Source: Gordius sp. MW1 (taxonomy: Eukaryota > Nematomorpha > Gordioida > Gordea > Gordiidae). Taken from it: 64,000 nucleotides of DNA. Under the pieces are notes generated by a model that saw only the letters and a list, made by a program, of their open reading frames with translations, searched no databases and was not told the DNA's origin. The position numbers and the translations under genes are program-made. Positions 48,699-60,440 of the stretch are shown piece after piece. The DNA is taken from assembly GCA_964036665.1 (NCBI GenBank), contig OZ038527.1:8773835-8837834 (forward strand), in the 5' to 3' direction. How positions within the stretch are numbered: the first letter of the stretch is position 1; each line of letters opens with the position of its first letter.

Positions 48699-48862
48699 CA
48701 TGGGCGTAGCCAAAGGGTGCAGGAAGAGCAGCTGCCTCCCTCTAAATCCAGTAATCCTTTAAAACTTAATATAATTATGGCTAAAATTTCAAAAAATTAT
48801 CATTTTGCCCCTCCTTAGAACAATATTGCCCTCTTTTTATTACAATCCAGGCTACGCCCATG
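48699..48862. mobile_element. CGTAGCCAGG MITE, copy F
   Basis: Ends CATGGGCGTAGCC and GGCTACGCCCATG are flanked by CATATATA on both sides (48691-48698, 48863-48870). It lacks long G or C runs, unlike the other copies. Confidence 0.88.
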
Positions 48863-48870
48863 CATATATA

Positions 48871-51005
48871 CATTGGGAACTGGTAATTACTACAGGTATA
48901 AACATTCAACTGATTTTTAAAGTTTTAATTTATATACTAAGGTAGGATAATATTTAGTGCTGGCATCTATTAGAATTGATATCCAGGCTTTTAATATGTA
49001 ACAAAATTAGTGTTTATAAAAATAAAATCTATAGATTTTCTCCTTTACTTTTACTTATAAAAAAAAGGTTATATAAATATCTGATTATGATATAATTAGT
49101 TTTAAATAGTACAATTATTTAATATAATATAAATGGAGCGTTATATATGTAATATGTCTCATCTTTCTCTTTTAAAAGAGGTCAGAAATCCATATATGAT
49201 TTGAAATTAATTTTTGCTATAAAGAATGCGATTAAGTGTTCTAATAAAAATAAGGGAGGATATTTAAGAGGGGACCTTTATTTTTTTTAGCTTTTAAACA
49301 ATGCATTTTTCATTTATTTGCTTAGATTTTTTCCACATTATTATTATTTATAACTCAGCTAAGAATGTTTTTTTTAATTATATTTAGTATATCGTTTTAG
49401 TGGCGCTGAATCAAAACTTAAGGGTTAGCAATACTCATCGATCCTTTAATTAGGGGCTGAAATAGTCTAATACGTCTAAAAAATTGAGGTATTTATTGTT
49501 AAGCAGCTTGAAATTTTTTAAGTTTTGCCTAACAAGTCTAGGTTTTCATTTTTGCATGTAAGTAAATTACACAAAGCTAGTTTGTTCCATGACATTGACC
49601 TTAGTTAAGCTTGTCTTTGATTCTATTTAATTGCTTTGGTGGTATAAATTATTAAAAATTGATATCATAATCCATTTTATAAATATCTGGATGACAACTT
49701 ATTGGATTTAAGTTGCAACTAACATTAACAACTGACATTAAAGGTTCCACTTAAATTAAATTTGTTTAAATTTTTGAAGACGTATATCATAGTCAAAGCT
49801 CTGCACGGGCTTCCCGATAATAAATATTTGGACTTCGGGCATTAATAAGGCCTGATGGAAACTGAATCGATGCCAGAATCCAAAAAAATTGTCTTATAGT
49901 TAGTAAAAGCATTTAATAGTAACACTCTAAAAAATAATTATCGCCTTGATGAGTCATAATTATAGATTATGGGATTTCAATAGAATCTTACTCTTTTGTA
50001 GCTAGTACTGTATTAAGCAGGGAAAAATTGGATGATTGCATTTATCTCTATATTAAAATAATCGCTAAGGTTCAAATGTCAAGAAAAGCTTAAGAATTTA
50101 GTTAAATTGGATAATCGATCGAGTAAGCTTGAAAGTATAAATTTAGCAGGTAAGGCACCTACATATAGTGGAGTCCACATGGGCTCCATTCTTTTTACAT
50201 CCTATTACAATATGATAATTCCGGTAGATAAATCAATTTAGGGATCTGTTTTGATTAAGCAATTACACAGGTCAACACAAAAACATCCTGCAATAATACA
50301 AATATTTTTGCTTTGAATGATAATAAGTTTTTAGTTTTCCCCTAGTTGTCCAGATTTGGTAATGAAGTTAAATTATTACCATGCCATTTTAAATTTATTT
50401 ATTGTAATATTTATAAAATCCCATAGATTATTGATGTGAGGACAATAATTTTATTTTTCTGTATCACCACTACTTTTAGTTTTATCCGTGTTTACCTAAA
50501 CATTAACATTCCTCTCTTGCTGGGAAAATAGTAGGTTCATAATACATTTACATATGCGATGTTTACTAATACATTATTTTCTCCCTTCACTTACTTTCTC
50601 TCCATCTCTTCCACTCCCGCCCCCTTCTAGTATGTAGGCTAGATATGGGGGCAGTAGGGAAGAGAAGGAGAAAGGCAGGGGAGAAAGAGAGATCGCATAA
50701 GCGCTATGTTCTCTAATGTACTCTGTTTCTTCAAGTAGGTTGGGAGGAATTTTGATGCGGGGAGGGGTGGAGATAAACGCAAATAAGCCTCTAAAAACGT
50801 TAAAAGGGCCATTTTTTACACCTTTAACCTCATTTATCACAAAATCTGAACGACTAGGGAAAAAACTATTAACATATTATTGTTCAGCGTAAAACTGTCT
50901 ACAGAATTTGTGTCAGATCGCGGGATGTCATCACAAGGTCCATATTTGTAGATCTGTGTTATTATATAATTTTGCTAAATTTCAATGGCATATTTTATAA
51001 TAACA
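48871..51005. other. Spacer with a hAT-type end and a GA-rich block
   Basis: CAAAGCTCTGCACGGGCTTC at 49794 resembles the left end of the hAT-type element at 44468, but no array or right end follows. A CT/GA-rich block at 50580-50700 resembles 15240-15345. No gene found. Confidence 0.45.
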
Positions 51006-51929
51006 CAAGCTGACCCGGCAAACGTTGTTTTGCTCAAAATACAATTTTCTTTAATATAATAAAATTCGAAAACTTCAGCCTTGTATGTATGACGTCATTA
51101 TTGTATATGATGCTATAAATAAAACTGGCCGGGAAATGTCCGATATTTTTAAAACTTAAAGGAATTTTAGGATTCTGAAAAAGCCTGGCCGCCCTGGGCA
51201 TCTATGGCTAAATTTTCGCGCGAATCGGGCCGGTAGTTTCAGAGTTTAGCCCTTTTTAAAACGTAATGTCCGATATTTTTAAAACTAAAAGGAATTTTAG
51301 GATTTTGAAAAAGCTATTTTACCCCTGGCCGCCCTGGGCATCTACGGCTAAATTTTCGCGCGAATCGGGCCGGTAGTTTCAGAATTTAGCCCTTACATAC
51401 ATAACAATCTAATTTAGCATTGTATGTATGACGTCATTATTGTATATGACGCTATAAATGAAACTGGCCGGGAAATGTCCGATATTTTTAAAACTAAAAG
51501 GAATTTTAGGATTCTGAAAAAGCTATTTTACCCCTGGCCGCCCTGGGCATCTATGGCTAAATTTTCGCGCGAATCGGGCCGGTAGTTTCAGAATTTAGCG
51601 CTTACATACATAACATTTTTATTTTTCTTTTAAATATTTAATTCAGCCTTGTATGTATGACGTCATTATTGTATATGATGCTATAAATACTACGGCTAAA
51701 TTTTCGCGCGAATCGGGCCGGTAGTTTCAGAATTTCGCCCTTTTTTAAAACGAAATGTCCGATATTTTTAAAACTAAAAGGAATTTTAGGATTCTGAAAA
51801 GCTATTTTACCCCTGGCCGCCCTGGGCATCTATGGCTAAATTTTGACGCGAATCGGGCCGGTAGTTTCAGATTTTAGCCCTTATCCACATACATACACAC
51901 ATACGTGCACTTTACTTTATATATATAGA
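51006..51929 (-). mobile_element. Non-autonomous Helitron with internal repeats
   Basis: The minus strand starts TCTATATATATAAAGTAAAG at 51929 and ends with hairpin GCAAAACAACGTTTGC, GGGTCAG and CTTG at 51006. The interior repeats, about four times, a unit with GAATCGGGCCGGTAGTTTCA, GGCCGCCCTGGGCATCTA, GTCCGATATTTTTAAAAC and TATGACGTCATTATTGTATA. The final CTTG departs from the usual CTAG. Non-coding. Confidence 0.75.
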
Positions 51930-52306
51930 TTATACATTTGTTCGCTAGTAATCCGTGCCCCCTTCAATTTTTGATATAGCCTATACTCTATTTAATTAAT
52001 ATGTTTAAATTTCTGAAAACTTTAAGTTGATATCGTCATTGAAAACAAATAATTATGCCAGGTAAATCAATAGACGTAAGGGTGTAGGCGAAAAATTTAT
52101 AATGAATCTGCCAATTCGGGTAATTCAAATAGAAACTGAAATGTAGTGTTGGCATTCGACGAAAGGTTTATTTATTTAGCTGTTTGTATGCCTAAAAAAT
52201 GCTATTTATCATTTGACCCTACCTAAATATTAAGGCGATGAATAACCTATAAAATAGTATAATCGTCGACATTATTTACAATTTAATTCTACGTTTAAAA
52301 CTTTAA

Positions 52307-53027
52307 ATGTCTCTTATACGTTCTGCCCTTTCAATTATAAGTGTTATCTTATTGCTTTCAAGCAGGATCCATCACGTTGGTAAGAGTCCAAATTATTGCC
52401 ATTATATTGAAATTTAACAAATTTTAATTAAGTTATTTTGTTACCTTTGCTTAACATCATAACAACAATTATTCTACTTAGAAAGTGTATGTGCTTGCGT
52501 TGCGGCTAATACCTGCATTACAGTGAACGGTACCATACCATACTCAATTCCTGGTGAGATGAATTGATGACTTTAAAAATTAAATATATATGCTCGCAAG
52601 TTTAACAATAAAGTAATGTTTTATTAATTATTTAGTTACCAGACAAATTGTTGCTCCAATATTTAGCAGAGGGAACGCCGCAGCAGCGGCTATATCAAGA
52701 GACTGTGGAGGGGTGTATCAAGTTTCTCAAGGGTTAGCCAGAGCAACGTCGAATACTTATCAAATTTGTAAGTGATTTTTAAATAAAACTATTTAGTTTT
52801 ATATTTTAACAGTCGCAAGGGTGACGGATGTAAACGGTGCAGTTGTACAAGATTTCCCTTTGGTTTATGGAGCTCCTACAGTGATTCTTGGCGCAACAGT
52901 CACCATGGCACAAGGACCTAATCAAAGTGGTCAAAGATGGGATCTAATAACTATTACTGGTGACCTAAACGTCGATGATCGATTTTTAAGCCTCGTGGTA
53001 ACAAAAAATACATTTGAATTGATTTGA
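52307..53027 (+). CDS. Small secreted protein, 163 residues, four exons
   Basis: Exons 52307-52379, 52482-52553, 52636-52767, 52813-53027; all junctions are phase 1 with GT-AG introns of 102, 82 and 45 nt. The start ATG at 52307 opens a signal peptide (MSLIRSALSIISVILLLSS), with cleavage likely near VES. The mature part has CACVAANTC, a later DCGG, and a C-terminal half rich in beta-prone segments (VTDVNGAVVQDFPLVYG, WDLITITGDLNVDDRF). Four cysteines could form two disulphides. I recognise no family. No frameshift or stop is seen, unlike its neighbours, and the gene is flanked by Helitrons. It may be an extracellular protein of a fast-evolving family. Confidence 0.72.
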
Positions 53028-53930
53028 CCTTGTTTTTCATTTTAAAATTTTTTAAGAATTATTACATATAATAGACTATAATAAATATTAATAAAAATAA
53101 TTTAGCTTACACCAGTTTCTGCTTCAAATCGAAGAGGGTCTTTGATTAGATCAAGCCGCCTAACAGGAATATAAAATACGGATGGACATTTTAATATATA
53201 TTTCTTAATTGCGAATTTTGTTCTATTAGCATGTTATACAAATAAATTTCAAGAAACCATAATGACTTGGTGATCATTTGCATATATTAAAAGAGTTTAG
53301 AAAAATTGACTAGAAATAATTGTCGCAACAAATGTGACTGGACAATCATAGTAAAATCATATTGAGGTATGTATGTATAAGCCCCGATGACATACAAGAG
53401 CTTAGCTAAATCGGCAAGCTAAGATTAAGTCCCATCTGACACCAATGGTGCATCTCGGGCCACGTTAACCAAAGGTTACGTGTTGTGTTGTTAGTAGGTT
53501 AGTTTGTTACTAAAGGCGTAATTCTTAATTGTGTTAGTAGTAGTAAGCATTAAAGCAAAACATGCATGTGACTACTAAAGCCTATAAATAGTAAGGATAC
53601 GATTCTCCCTTGAGATTGTGGTAATAGGACTAGAAGAATATCCATGTCGCTAGTTTGGACGTCGGACTCGGGCTCACGGATAGATTGAAGGATAATTTAT
53701 TTAGGATGCTATCATTTTATTTGTCCTTTTTTAAACGCCTATGCAAATTTCACAATAAAAACAAAAAATAAGTATTTGTGCAAAATGAACTAAATCTATA
53801 TTCAAAAAATTAAACAATCTTTATAACATGACAGTTGTTATTAATCATAGTAACAAATATAAAATTATATACACAAATCACAAGTGGATATTAATAATTG
53901 GTTGGGTTTTTATAAAAGAATTAATACTAA
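53028..53930. other. 3' flank of the secreted-protein gene
   Basis: AATAAA-type signals at about 53081-53095 could end the transcript of the gene at 52307. The rest, including a slightly higher-GC patch at 53380-53700, shows no recognised feature. Confidence 0.4.
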
Positions 53931-54139
53931 TCTAATATATAAAAATCACGTGAAACGGTGTGTGGTGAAACTCCTCCGAAACGGCTCGACCGATTTAGAT
54001 GGAAATTTCTGCGAATGATTGGTAGGTCTGAGCCTAGGTTTTAACTATATTCCAAATTTCTAAGTCACAGGATGGTCATGTTATTTAATTTTATACGTTT
54101 TGACGTTTACTAAAATGTCACTCAAACGCCACCTCATGA

Positions 54140-54500
54140 CGTATACTGCATATCTATCGTGTTTTGAATGTATTGAATTGAAACAGAAAACATACAAATT
54201 CTGCGTATCTATCGTGTTTTGAATGTATTGAATTGAAACAGAAAACATACAATTTTAAAGACCAAATTGAAACAAACACAGATAAATATAAGGTATATCT
54301 AAACATAAAACATAGAAATTTAAAGAACAGATATTTTTTTTATTGGGTATACACTCTGCATATGTTATGTAATTCACTAATAATACAGAGAAATATAAGG
54401 TATATCTAAACATAAAACATAGAAATTTAAAGATAAAACAGATATTTTTTTATTGGGTATACACTCTGCATATGTTATGTAATTCACTAATAATATTAAT
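54140..54500 (+). repeat. Tandem duplications near the Helitron 5' end
   Basis: Two adjacent copies of CTATCGTGTTTTGAATGTAT (about 54156 and 54207), then two copies of a roughly 115-bp unit with ATAAGGTATATCTAAACATA and GGGTATACACTCTGCATATG (about 54287-54380 and 54393-54490). Confidence 0.75.
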
Positions 54501-54597
54501 ATTTTGTTAAATAGAATATGAGTTTTTCAATGAGTTTAATCTAATTTCAAGACTGAATGCACATAAATAAAAATGATATATTCATTTTAATTGCAAT

Positions 54598-54800
54598 TTT
54601 GTTGTTTTAAATTTTTGTTAAGAATCTAATTAGGATGTTATTTAATGATTCCTTTAATGATTAAAATATTTACATATCTATTAATACTTAAGCTACACAT
54701 AAAGCAACATATTATTCATATGATATTAGTTATAATTTTCATATTTTATTTAAAGATATGTTTAAAACACAAATAGACCATATTTAAGAATGTATTTATT
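54598..54800 (+). repeat. Direct repeat flanking the TRIM-like element (left copy)
   Basis: About 200 bp starting TTTTTGTTAAGAATCTAATT and ending ACCATATTTAAGAATG recur at about 55978-56165 with few differences, on the far side of the element at 54839-55974. Confidence 0.8.
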
Positions 54801-54838
54801 GGGAGGGGAGACTCTTTATTGAAGGTATATAAATAAAG

Positions 54839-55974
54839 TGAGGGAAAAGAAAAGAGTTCGAAGAGTAATGAAGAAGTGTTTTAAACGCCTTTATATAATC
54901 GCGAATTAATTGAATAAATCAATTATATTTAGTTGTGAATGCAGTTATATGTGTTTGGTCAATTAACGTCGCGAAGTAGTAAGGTAATGTAAATGAGTCA
55001 ATTAAGTTTTAAGACATAAGCAATATGCCGCGAGCAAAATAGTAATTGACGCAACACTACAAATATCCTTCGTTGACGTGGAGCGTTACATAAAATTGAA
55101 AAATTTCTTGGTTGATGGAAAATATAGGTTATGTTCGTACTACTAGCCAGTTTTCTTCCGCCTACCGTGGTTGTTAGTGAAGTAGCCGAGGTGTGATTTG
55201 TGTGCGTGTTGTTGTGGTGCTATCCAATATATTAATAAGATACATGCCGCGGGCAGAGGTATCTATATTGGAATAGCAATCGGTCATCAACTAAACCGGT
55301 AAGCGGTGGTGAGAACGTTGTAGGTGTTATTGTTTTGCCGAACGTAGTCTTTGCTCGTTGCAAGAGGCCATGTGGTGTTGATGCTGAGAGGGTTTTGTGA
55401 TTAGGGCCATGCGCAGAGTAGTGGTTGGGCGTTCGGCAAACGTTGTTTTCTATGTAGAGGTGTAGCAGGGCATCGAGGTTTTTTTGTCGTAGTAGTAATC
55501 AGGTAGGAAGGCATAGCAGTCGGACACGCAGACTTCGATTTTTAGAGGTTGACGTGTTTGGTTGTTCGGCTCGATCGTGTCTTTACAATATTTGTATTTG
55601 CTGCCAAATTGACTAAGAAGTGTCCAATATCTAAGTTTCATAATTTTAACCAAAAAAAAACCAAGACGCCGTTGCTTAAGGGCGTATTCTGGGGGAGGGA
55701 AAAAAACGGCTCCCCCGAAATGCGGGGTCACCAATTATTGTGAGGGGAAAGAAAAGAGTTCGAAGAGTAATGAAGAGTAATGAAGAAGTGTTTTAAACGC
55801 CTTTATATAATCGCGAATTAATTGAATAAATTAATTACATTTAGTTGTGAATGCGAGTTATATGTGTTTGGTTAATTAACGTCGCGAAGTAGTAAGGTAA
55901 TGTAAATGAGTCAATTAAGTTTCAAGACATAAGTAATATGCCGCGAGCAAAATAGTAATTGACGCAACACTACA
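54839..55974 (+). mobile_element. TRIM-like LTR element without coding capacity
   Basis: Direct terminal repeats 54839-55061 and 55741-55974 start TGAGGG and end ACTACA. The internal region is about 680 bp with a purine tract GGGGGAGGGAAAAAAA at about 55691-55706 and no retroviral-type protein. Short, LTR-bounded and non-coding fits the TRIM class. No 4-6-bp target duplication is visible. Confidence 0.6.
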
Positions 55975-55977
55975 AAT

Positions 55978-56165
55978 TTTTATGTTAAGAATCTAATTAG
56001 GATGTTATTTAATGATTCCTTTAATGATTAAAATATTTACATATCTATTAATACTTAAGCTACATATAAAGCAACATATTATTCATATGATATTAGTTAT
56101 AATTTTCATATTTTATTTAAAGATATGTTTAAAACACAAATAGACCATATTTAAGAATATATTTT
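55978..56165 (+). repeat. Direct repeat flanking the TRIM-like element (right copy)
   Basis: Near-identical to 54598-54800, in the same orientation. After its end the sequence diverges from the left copy, which continues GGGAGGGGAGACTC into the LTR. Confidence 0.8.
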
Positions 56166-56477
56166 TATTTACTAATTATAACTCCTCTGAATTTGTACTC
56201 ATTATTTAAGTTTTTAAGTCATCTATAGCAAAATCAAATGAGATTGATTTATAGTATTTGTGCAATTTTTTGGTCAAAAAATATATTTATTCTGGGATGA
56301 TTGTGAAAATAACGATTAAACTTGAAATTATTATCCACTAATCAAACATTAATTCTCAATTAGTAAAAAAAAATAAAAAACAATCGCGTATATAAGCACT
56401 CAGTTCATTGTTTGCATGATTTAAAAGAGATTTTTTTTCAACATACCCTATTTATAGGTAACAATGACAGCCGCTAA

Positions 56478-58468
56478 ATGAAAAATTTAGGTCGTCACAC
56501 AAAAAAGAATGCAATGAAAAAAATAAGATCTCAAAGAACAGACGAACAAATCCTACAAAACAATGCAGATCAGCGTGTGAGGATGGCACAAATACGTGAA
56601 TCACAATCGCAAGAGGCACAATATGAACGAAATCAACAAAGAAGATTAAAAAAACAAGCCCGCCGATTTGTAAGTAACACACATAGAGAAAATGACCTAC
56701 AACGTCTACAAGTACATCGAGCATTTAAATCGGCTTCATTCCTTCGACAGCATTCCAGTATGAGCCTGATGTTGAATATTACGCCCATTCCAAAGTGATC
56801 ATTGGTACTATAGACAAGGAATGTCCACATTGTCATGCACTTAAATTTAAAAATGAGCCACCAGGGATGTGTTGCGCATCAGGAAAAGTACAACTAACGG
56901 CCATTGAAGCACCACCTGAACCATTGCACGGCTTACTTATTCGCACGGATCCTGATTCTAGCCTATTCCTAAAGTCAATTCGCACATTTAATTCATGCTT
57001 CCAAATGACATCGTTCGGAGCAACAGAAATAGTTAAAACTGATGCTGGAAACGGTCAGCTATTTAATTCAACGTTCAAAATTAAAGGCCAAGTTTTTCAC
57101 AAAGTTGGCTCACTGCTGCCAATGCCAAACGATTCCTATAAATTTTTACAACTTTACTTTATGGGTGGTGAGGACTCTGAACGCGCACTAGCCAATCGCC
57201 TAGATGCACGTTGCGGCTACAATCACCTTAATTCACCTTTCGCCAGGCGCATCGTCAGCGATCTGGACGTTCTGTTGACTGAGCACAATGAATTGTTAAA
57301 ATTATTTAAAGCACACATGCCAAAATTAATAAGTGACAAACACGCTATTGTCATCTATCCTGATAAAACACCTGCGGGACAGCATATACGTAGATTTAAT
57401 GCACCTGTTGTTGACGATGTTGCTGGAATCATGATTGGCGACCGTACAGCTTCGCGCCAAATCGTGATTTGAAAAATAGATGATAATCTACAGTTCATTC
57501 CTGATACCCACCGTTCCTATGACGCTCTCCAATATCCGCTCATTTTTTGGAAGGGGTAAGACGGTTATTTTATAAACATTAAACAACGGGATCCCCGAAA
57601 TGGTATTTTATACAACATAAAACATGACTACTCATTTTTAATGTTTTTGTATGTATCATATCACAGGAGCTGAAACCAGCAATGAGCTCGATGGATTATT
57701 ATGCCTATCGTTTGATGATTAGAAACGGTGAAGACAACATTATTCTACGCTGTCGAGAGCTTTGCCAGCAGTTCATTGTGGATATGTATGTGAAGATTGA
57801 GAGCGAGCGCTTACGCTTCTTACGTTATAACCAGAAAAAGCTGCGTGCTGAAGAATACATCCACCTGCGAGACGCTATCGCTACCAACGCTGACGCAATT
57901 GGTAGCTGCATTATTCTACCATCATCGTACGTAGGTAGTCCGCGTCACATGCAAGAATACATACAGGATGCCATGGCTTAGGCACGCGAATACGGACGAC
58001 CATGTCTATTTATCACCTTTACATGTAACCCAAAATGGCAGGAAATTACATCGTTACTCTTACCAGGACAAAATGCAATACATCGTCATAACATAATAGC
58101 CCGTGTGTTTAAACAAAAATTAAGGTCTTTCGTTAACTTTATTACAAAATTACGCATATTTGGCCCCGCACGTTGTTGTATTCGGTTGAGTGGCAAAACG
58201 TGGATTACCTCATGCACATATTTTGATTTGGTTCATTGACAAAATACGCCCAGAAGACATAGATAGTTTAGTATCCGCAGAAACACCAAATCCTTCTACT
58301 TATCAATTATTGTTTGATATTGTCACCAAATATATGATTCATGGCCCATGCGGTGCTTTAAATCCTTCATCGCCTTGCATGTTAGATGGAAAGTGTACAA
58401 AACGTTTTCCTAAAGATTTCACCAACGATACGATCACACATGGGGACGGATATCCTATAAAAATATAA
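56478..58468 (+). pseudogene. Helitron Rep protein (HUH endonuclease), broken
   Basis: The N-terminal arginine-rich part (56478-56798) contains QRVRMAQIRESQSQ. The next frame (56795-57472) has CPHCHALKFKNEPPGMCC and HKVGSLLPMPNDSYKFLQLY, typical of the Helitron N-terminal domain. 57682-57981 has LRCRELCQQFIVDMYVKIE and SYVGSPRHMQEYIQDAMA, then an in-frame stop and LFITFTCNPKWQEI. At 58190 comes RGLPHAHILIW, the HUH metal-binding motif, then KYMIHGPCGALNPSSPCM. Similarity stops at about 58468, before the catalytic tyrosines. Frame changes near 56790, an in-frame stop at 57470, and a break near 58180 make it inactive. In intact Helitrons Rep nicks DNA at the element ends. Confidence 0.85.
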
Positions 58469-58479
58469 AAATAGACAAT

Positions 58480-58745
58480 ATTTCTCATGTTTATAGACTA
58501 TGATAATCTAAATCCTCTAAATTATGTTTTTCCAGATCTTCCAATAGAAGGACGGTGGGGTGGAGAGGAGGGATGGCGGGCCCATTACGGATTTATTTTC
58601 ATCGTTTATTTAAGTGTCTAAAAATGTATAAAATAAACAATATTTCTCCTGTTTATAGCCTATGATCATCTAAATTTGTTTTTCCAGATCTTCCAGGACG
58701 GTGGGGTGGAGAGGAGGGATGGCGGGTTATAAACAGATCAGGGAT
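58480..58745 (+). repeat. Two-copy repeat with GGACGGTGGGGTGGAGAGG
   Basis: Copies at about 58470-58582 and 58625-58728 share CAATATTTCTC, TTTTTCCAGATCTTCCA and ACGGTGGGGTGGAGAGGAGG. Non-coding. Confidence 0.75.
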
Positions 58746-58836
58746 TTGTTTTAGGTAAGTGAATTATGTTCAAAATAACGACAGTTCATAATACTGACAG
58801 CCTAACAAATTAGACATTAAATCTAAAATTAAAATT

Positions 58837-59222
58837 AGCAAAAAATATATGAACATATGTTTAAACAAATAATTGTATATAATACTATATATAGAATTAT
58901 ATATAAGCAATTACTACATATTTAATATAATATATTATACACTAAATTATTAAATTAATAAATACAAATTATTTGATATAGGGTGGTGTATAATTAAGTG
59001 TATATAATAAAATATATGTAATTATTTCTAAGCAATTCATACATACTTAATATATTAAATACTAAATTATGTAATTAGAAAATACAAATTAGTTTGTTAT
59101 AGGGTAGTATATAGTTAATATAATAAAATATATGTAATTATATAAAAGCAATTTATACATACTTAATATATTCAATACTAGATTATATAATTAATCAATA
59201 CAAGTTAGTCTGGTAAAGGGTG
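58837..59222 (+). repeat. Three-copy AT-rich tandem repeat, about 120-bp unit
   Basis: Units end in TATAGGGTGGTGTATA, TATAGGGTAGTATATA and AAAGGGTGGTA (about 58978, 59099, 59215). Each contains AAGCAATT, ATACTTAATATATT and AATACAAATTAG-type segments. Confidence 0.75.
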
Positions 59223-59225
59223 GTA

Positions 59226-60012
59226 CAGTCGAAATTGTATAAGTGAGAATCGGATAAATGGTAATATTTATAAATGACAATAGACCGCGATTTTTTGAAC
59301 ACATTGCTTAAAATTTACGCTAAATCTATTTATAAGTGAGAATTGGTTAAGTGCTAAAAATCGGATAAGTGGTAAGATTATAAAAAATTTTAATTAATTT
59401 TTTACACAGAGGTTTTTAAGTGAGAATGAAAAAAAAAAATTAACTTACTATGATAAGTTGACCAAGGCAAAATATATTTAAAAGTATTTTAATAAAGGTA
59501 AATTTGTTTACATATTAAAGACTCTTAGCACCAAATGATCAAGTTTAATTAAATTTTTGATATGCAATAAAGCTATTTTTTTAACAAATTTTTTAAAAAA
59601 GCAGGCTTTAATGTTTATCTAGATCTGCAAAATGATAGCAGGATTGATGGTGCAGGTTGTTTGAATGTGTTTACAGAAGATTCTAGCAGCTCAGATTCTT
59701 TAGTTAGCACCTCATTTTCTACAATCAATGGTTCACTTACCTATGATGATGATTGTATTAGCTGTTTTCGTGATTATACTGATGCCGATATTATAGAGGA
59801 AATAGGTAATCTTAATTTATAATTTTTTAGAACATTTGGAAAGTCAAAATGATCCTACCTTTGATGAATATAATGAAATTAAATTAGTTGAAGAAATACC
59901 CACCAAAGAAGACGCAGAGATGGGATTTTTTACTTTAGCTAAATATGCCCATTATATATTAAAAGATCAAAAAAAAATTAGAGAGTTCTCACAATATTTT
60001 ACCAAAAATTAA
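59226..60012 (+). mobile_element. pogo/Tigger-type DNA transposon, 5' end and transposase remnant
   Basis: The left end CAGTCGAAATTGTATAAGTG after TA matches the pogo-type inverted terminal repeat design, with inner repeats AATCGGATAAATGGTAA and AATCGGATAAGTGGTAAG. The transposase C-terminus follows at 59571-60012. The right end was not identified. Confidence 0.65.
59571..60012 (+). pseudogene. pogo/Tigger transposase C-terminal part
   Basis: Translates as FFNKFFKKAGF, then an acidic serine-rich stretch (TEDSSSSDSLVSTS), DYTDADIIEEI, and IPTKEDAEMGFFTLAKYAHY, ending in TAA at 60010-60012. The order KAGF, acidic linker, then P-T-K-E-A repeated helix is typical of Tigger transposase ends. A 25-nt stretch 59806-59830 (GTAATC...TTTTTTAG) reads as a phase-1 intron; the alternative is a small insertion. 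The DDE catalytic part is absent, so the fragment is inactive. Confidence 0.6.
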
Positions 60013-60440
60013 TACATTAATTATATAAAAACAACATAAATTTTAAACTAATTTTCAAATGAATTAAACTTTAGTCTATACCCATTATAATTTCAATAAA
60101 ACTTATTCAGTAATAATCATTTATTATTTTTATAAATAAAATTACATATTTTGTGAAGGTGAGATAAATAAATTGAACAATTATTCTATATCTATTCACA
60201 CAAATAAATTATTTCAATAAAATATGTCATAAATTCTCTTTGATTTCCTTGCACTGCAATAATAATTATAAATTTGATATAAATTGTAAACTTACTTTCA
60301 AATTGCAAATGTCATAAAATCTCTTTTGTTTCTTTGCCTGTTAAATTAAAATAAAGAATCCGCTTCTGTACATTAGACGATTGAACTGTTAGGTCGACAA
60401 CCAATTAGGTTAGAGATTTATGTGCGAGTCGAATAAGCTC
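60013..60440. other. AT-rich spacer with a 55-bp segment shared with 63.4 kb
   Basis: The segment 60358-60413 (AATCCGCTTCTGTACATTAG, GACAACCAATTAGGTTA) is nearly the same as the loop of the inverted repeat at 63386-63442. No gene found. Confidence 0.5.

Larger units (their letters stand above)
53931..58470 (+). mobile_element. Helitron, autonomous type, degraded and interrupted
   Basis: The 5' end TCTAATATATAAAAATC at 53931 is followed by ACGGCTCGACCGATTTAGAT, shared with 20461 (minus) and 40712. Tandem duplications lie at 54200-54480. A TRIM-like insertion sits at 54839-55974. The Rep coding region is 56478-58468. The helicase and the 3' hairpin end are missing, so the right limit is where Rep similarity stops. 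That the 5' end and the Rep region belong to one element is inferred from order and orientation. Confidence 0.6.

Noticed and set aside
50574..50840. 88-codon minus-strand frame
   Set aside because: Runs through the GA/CT-rich low-complexity block; composition artefact.
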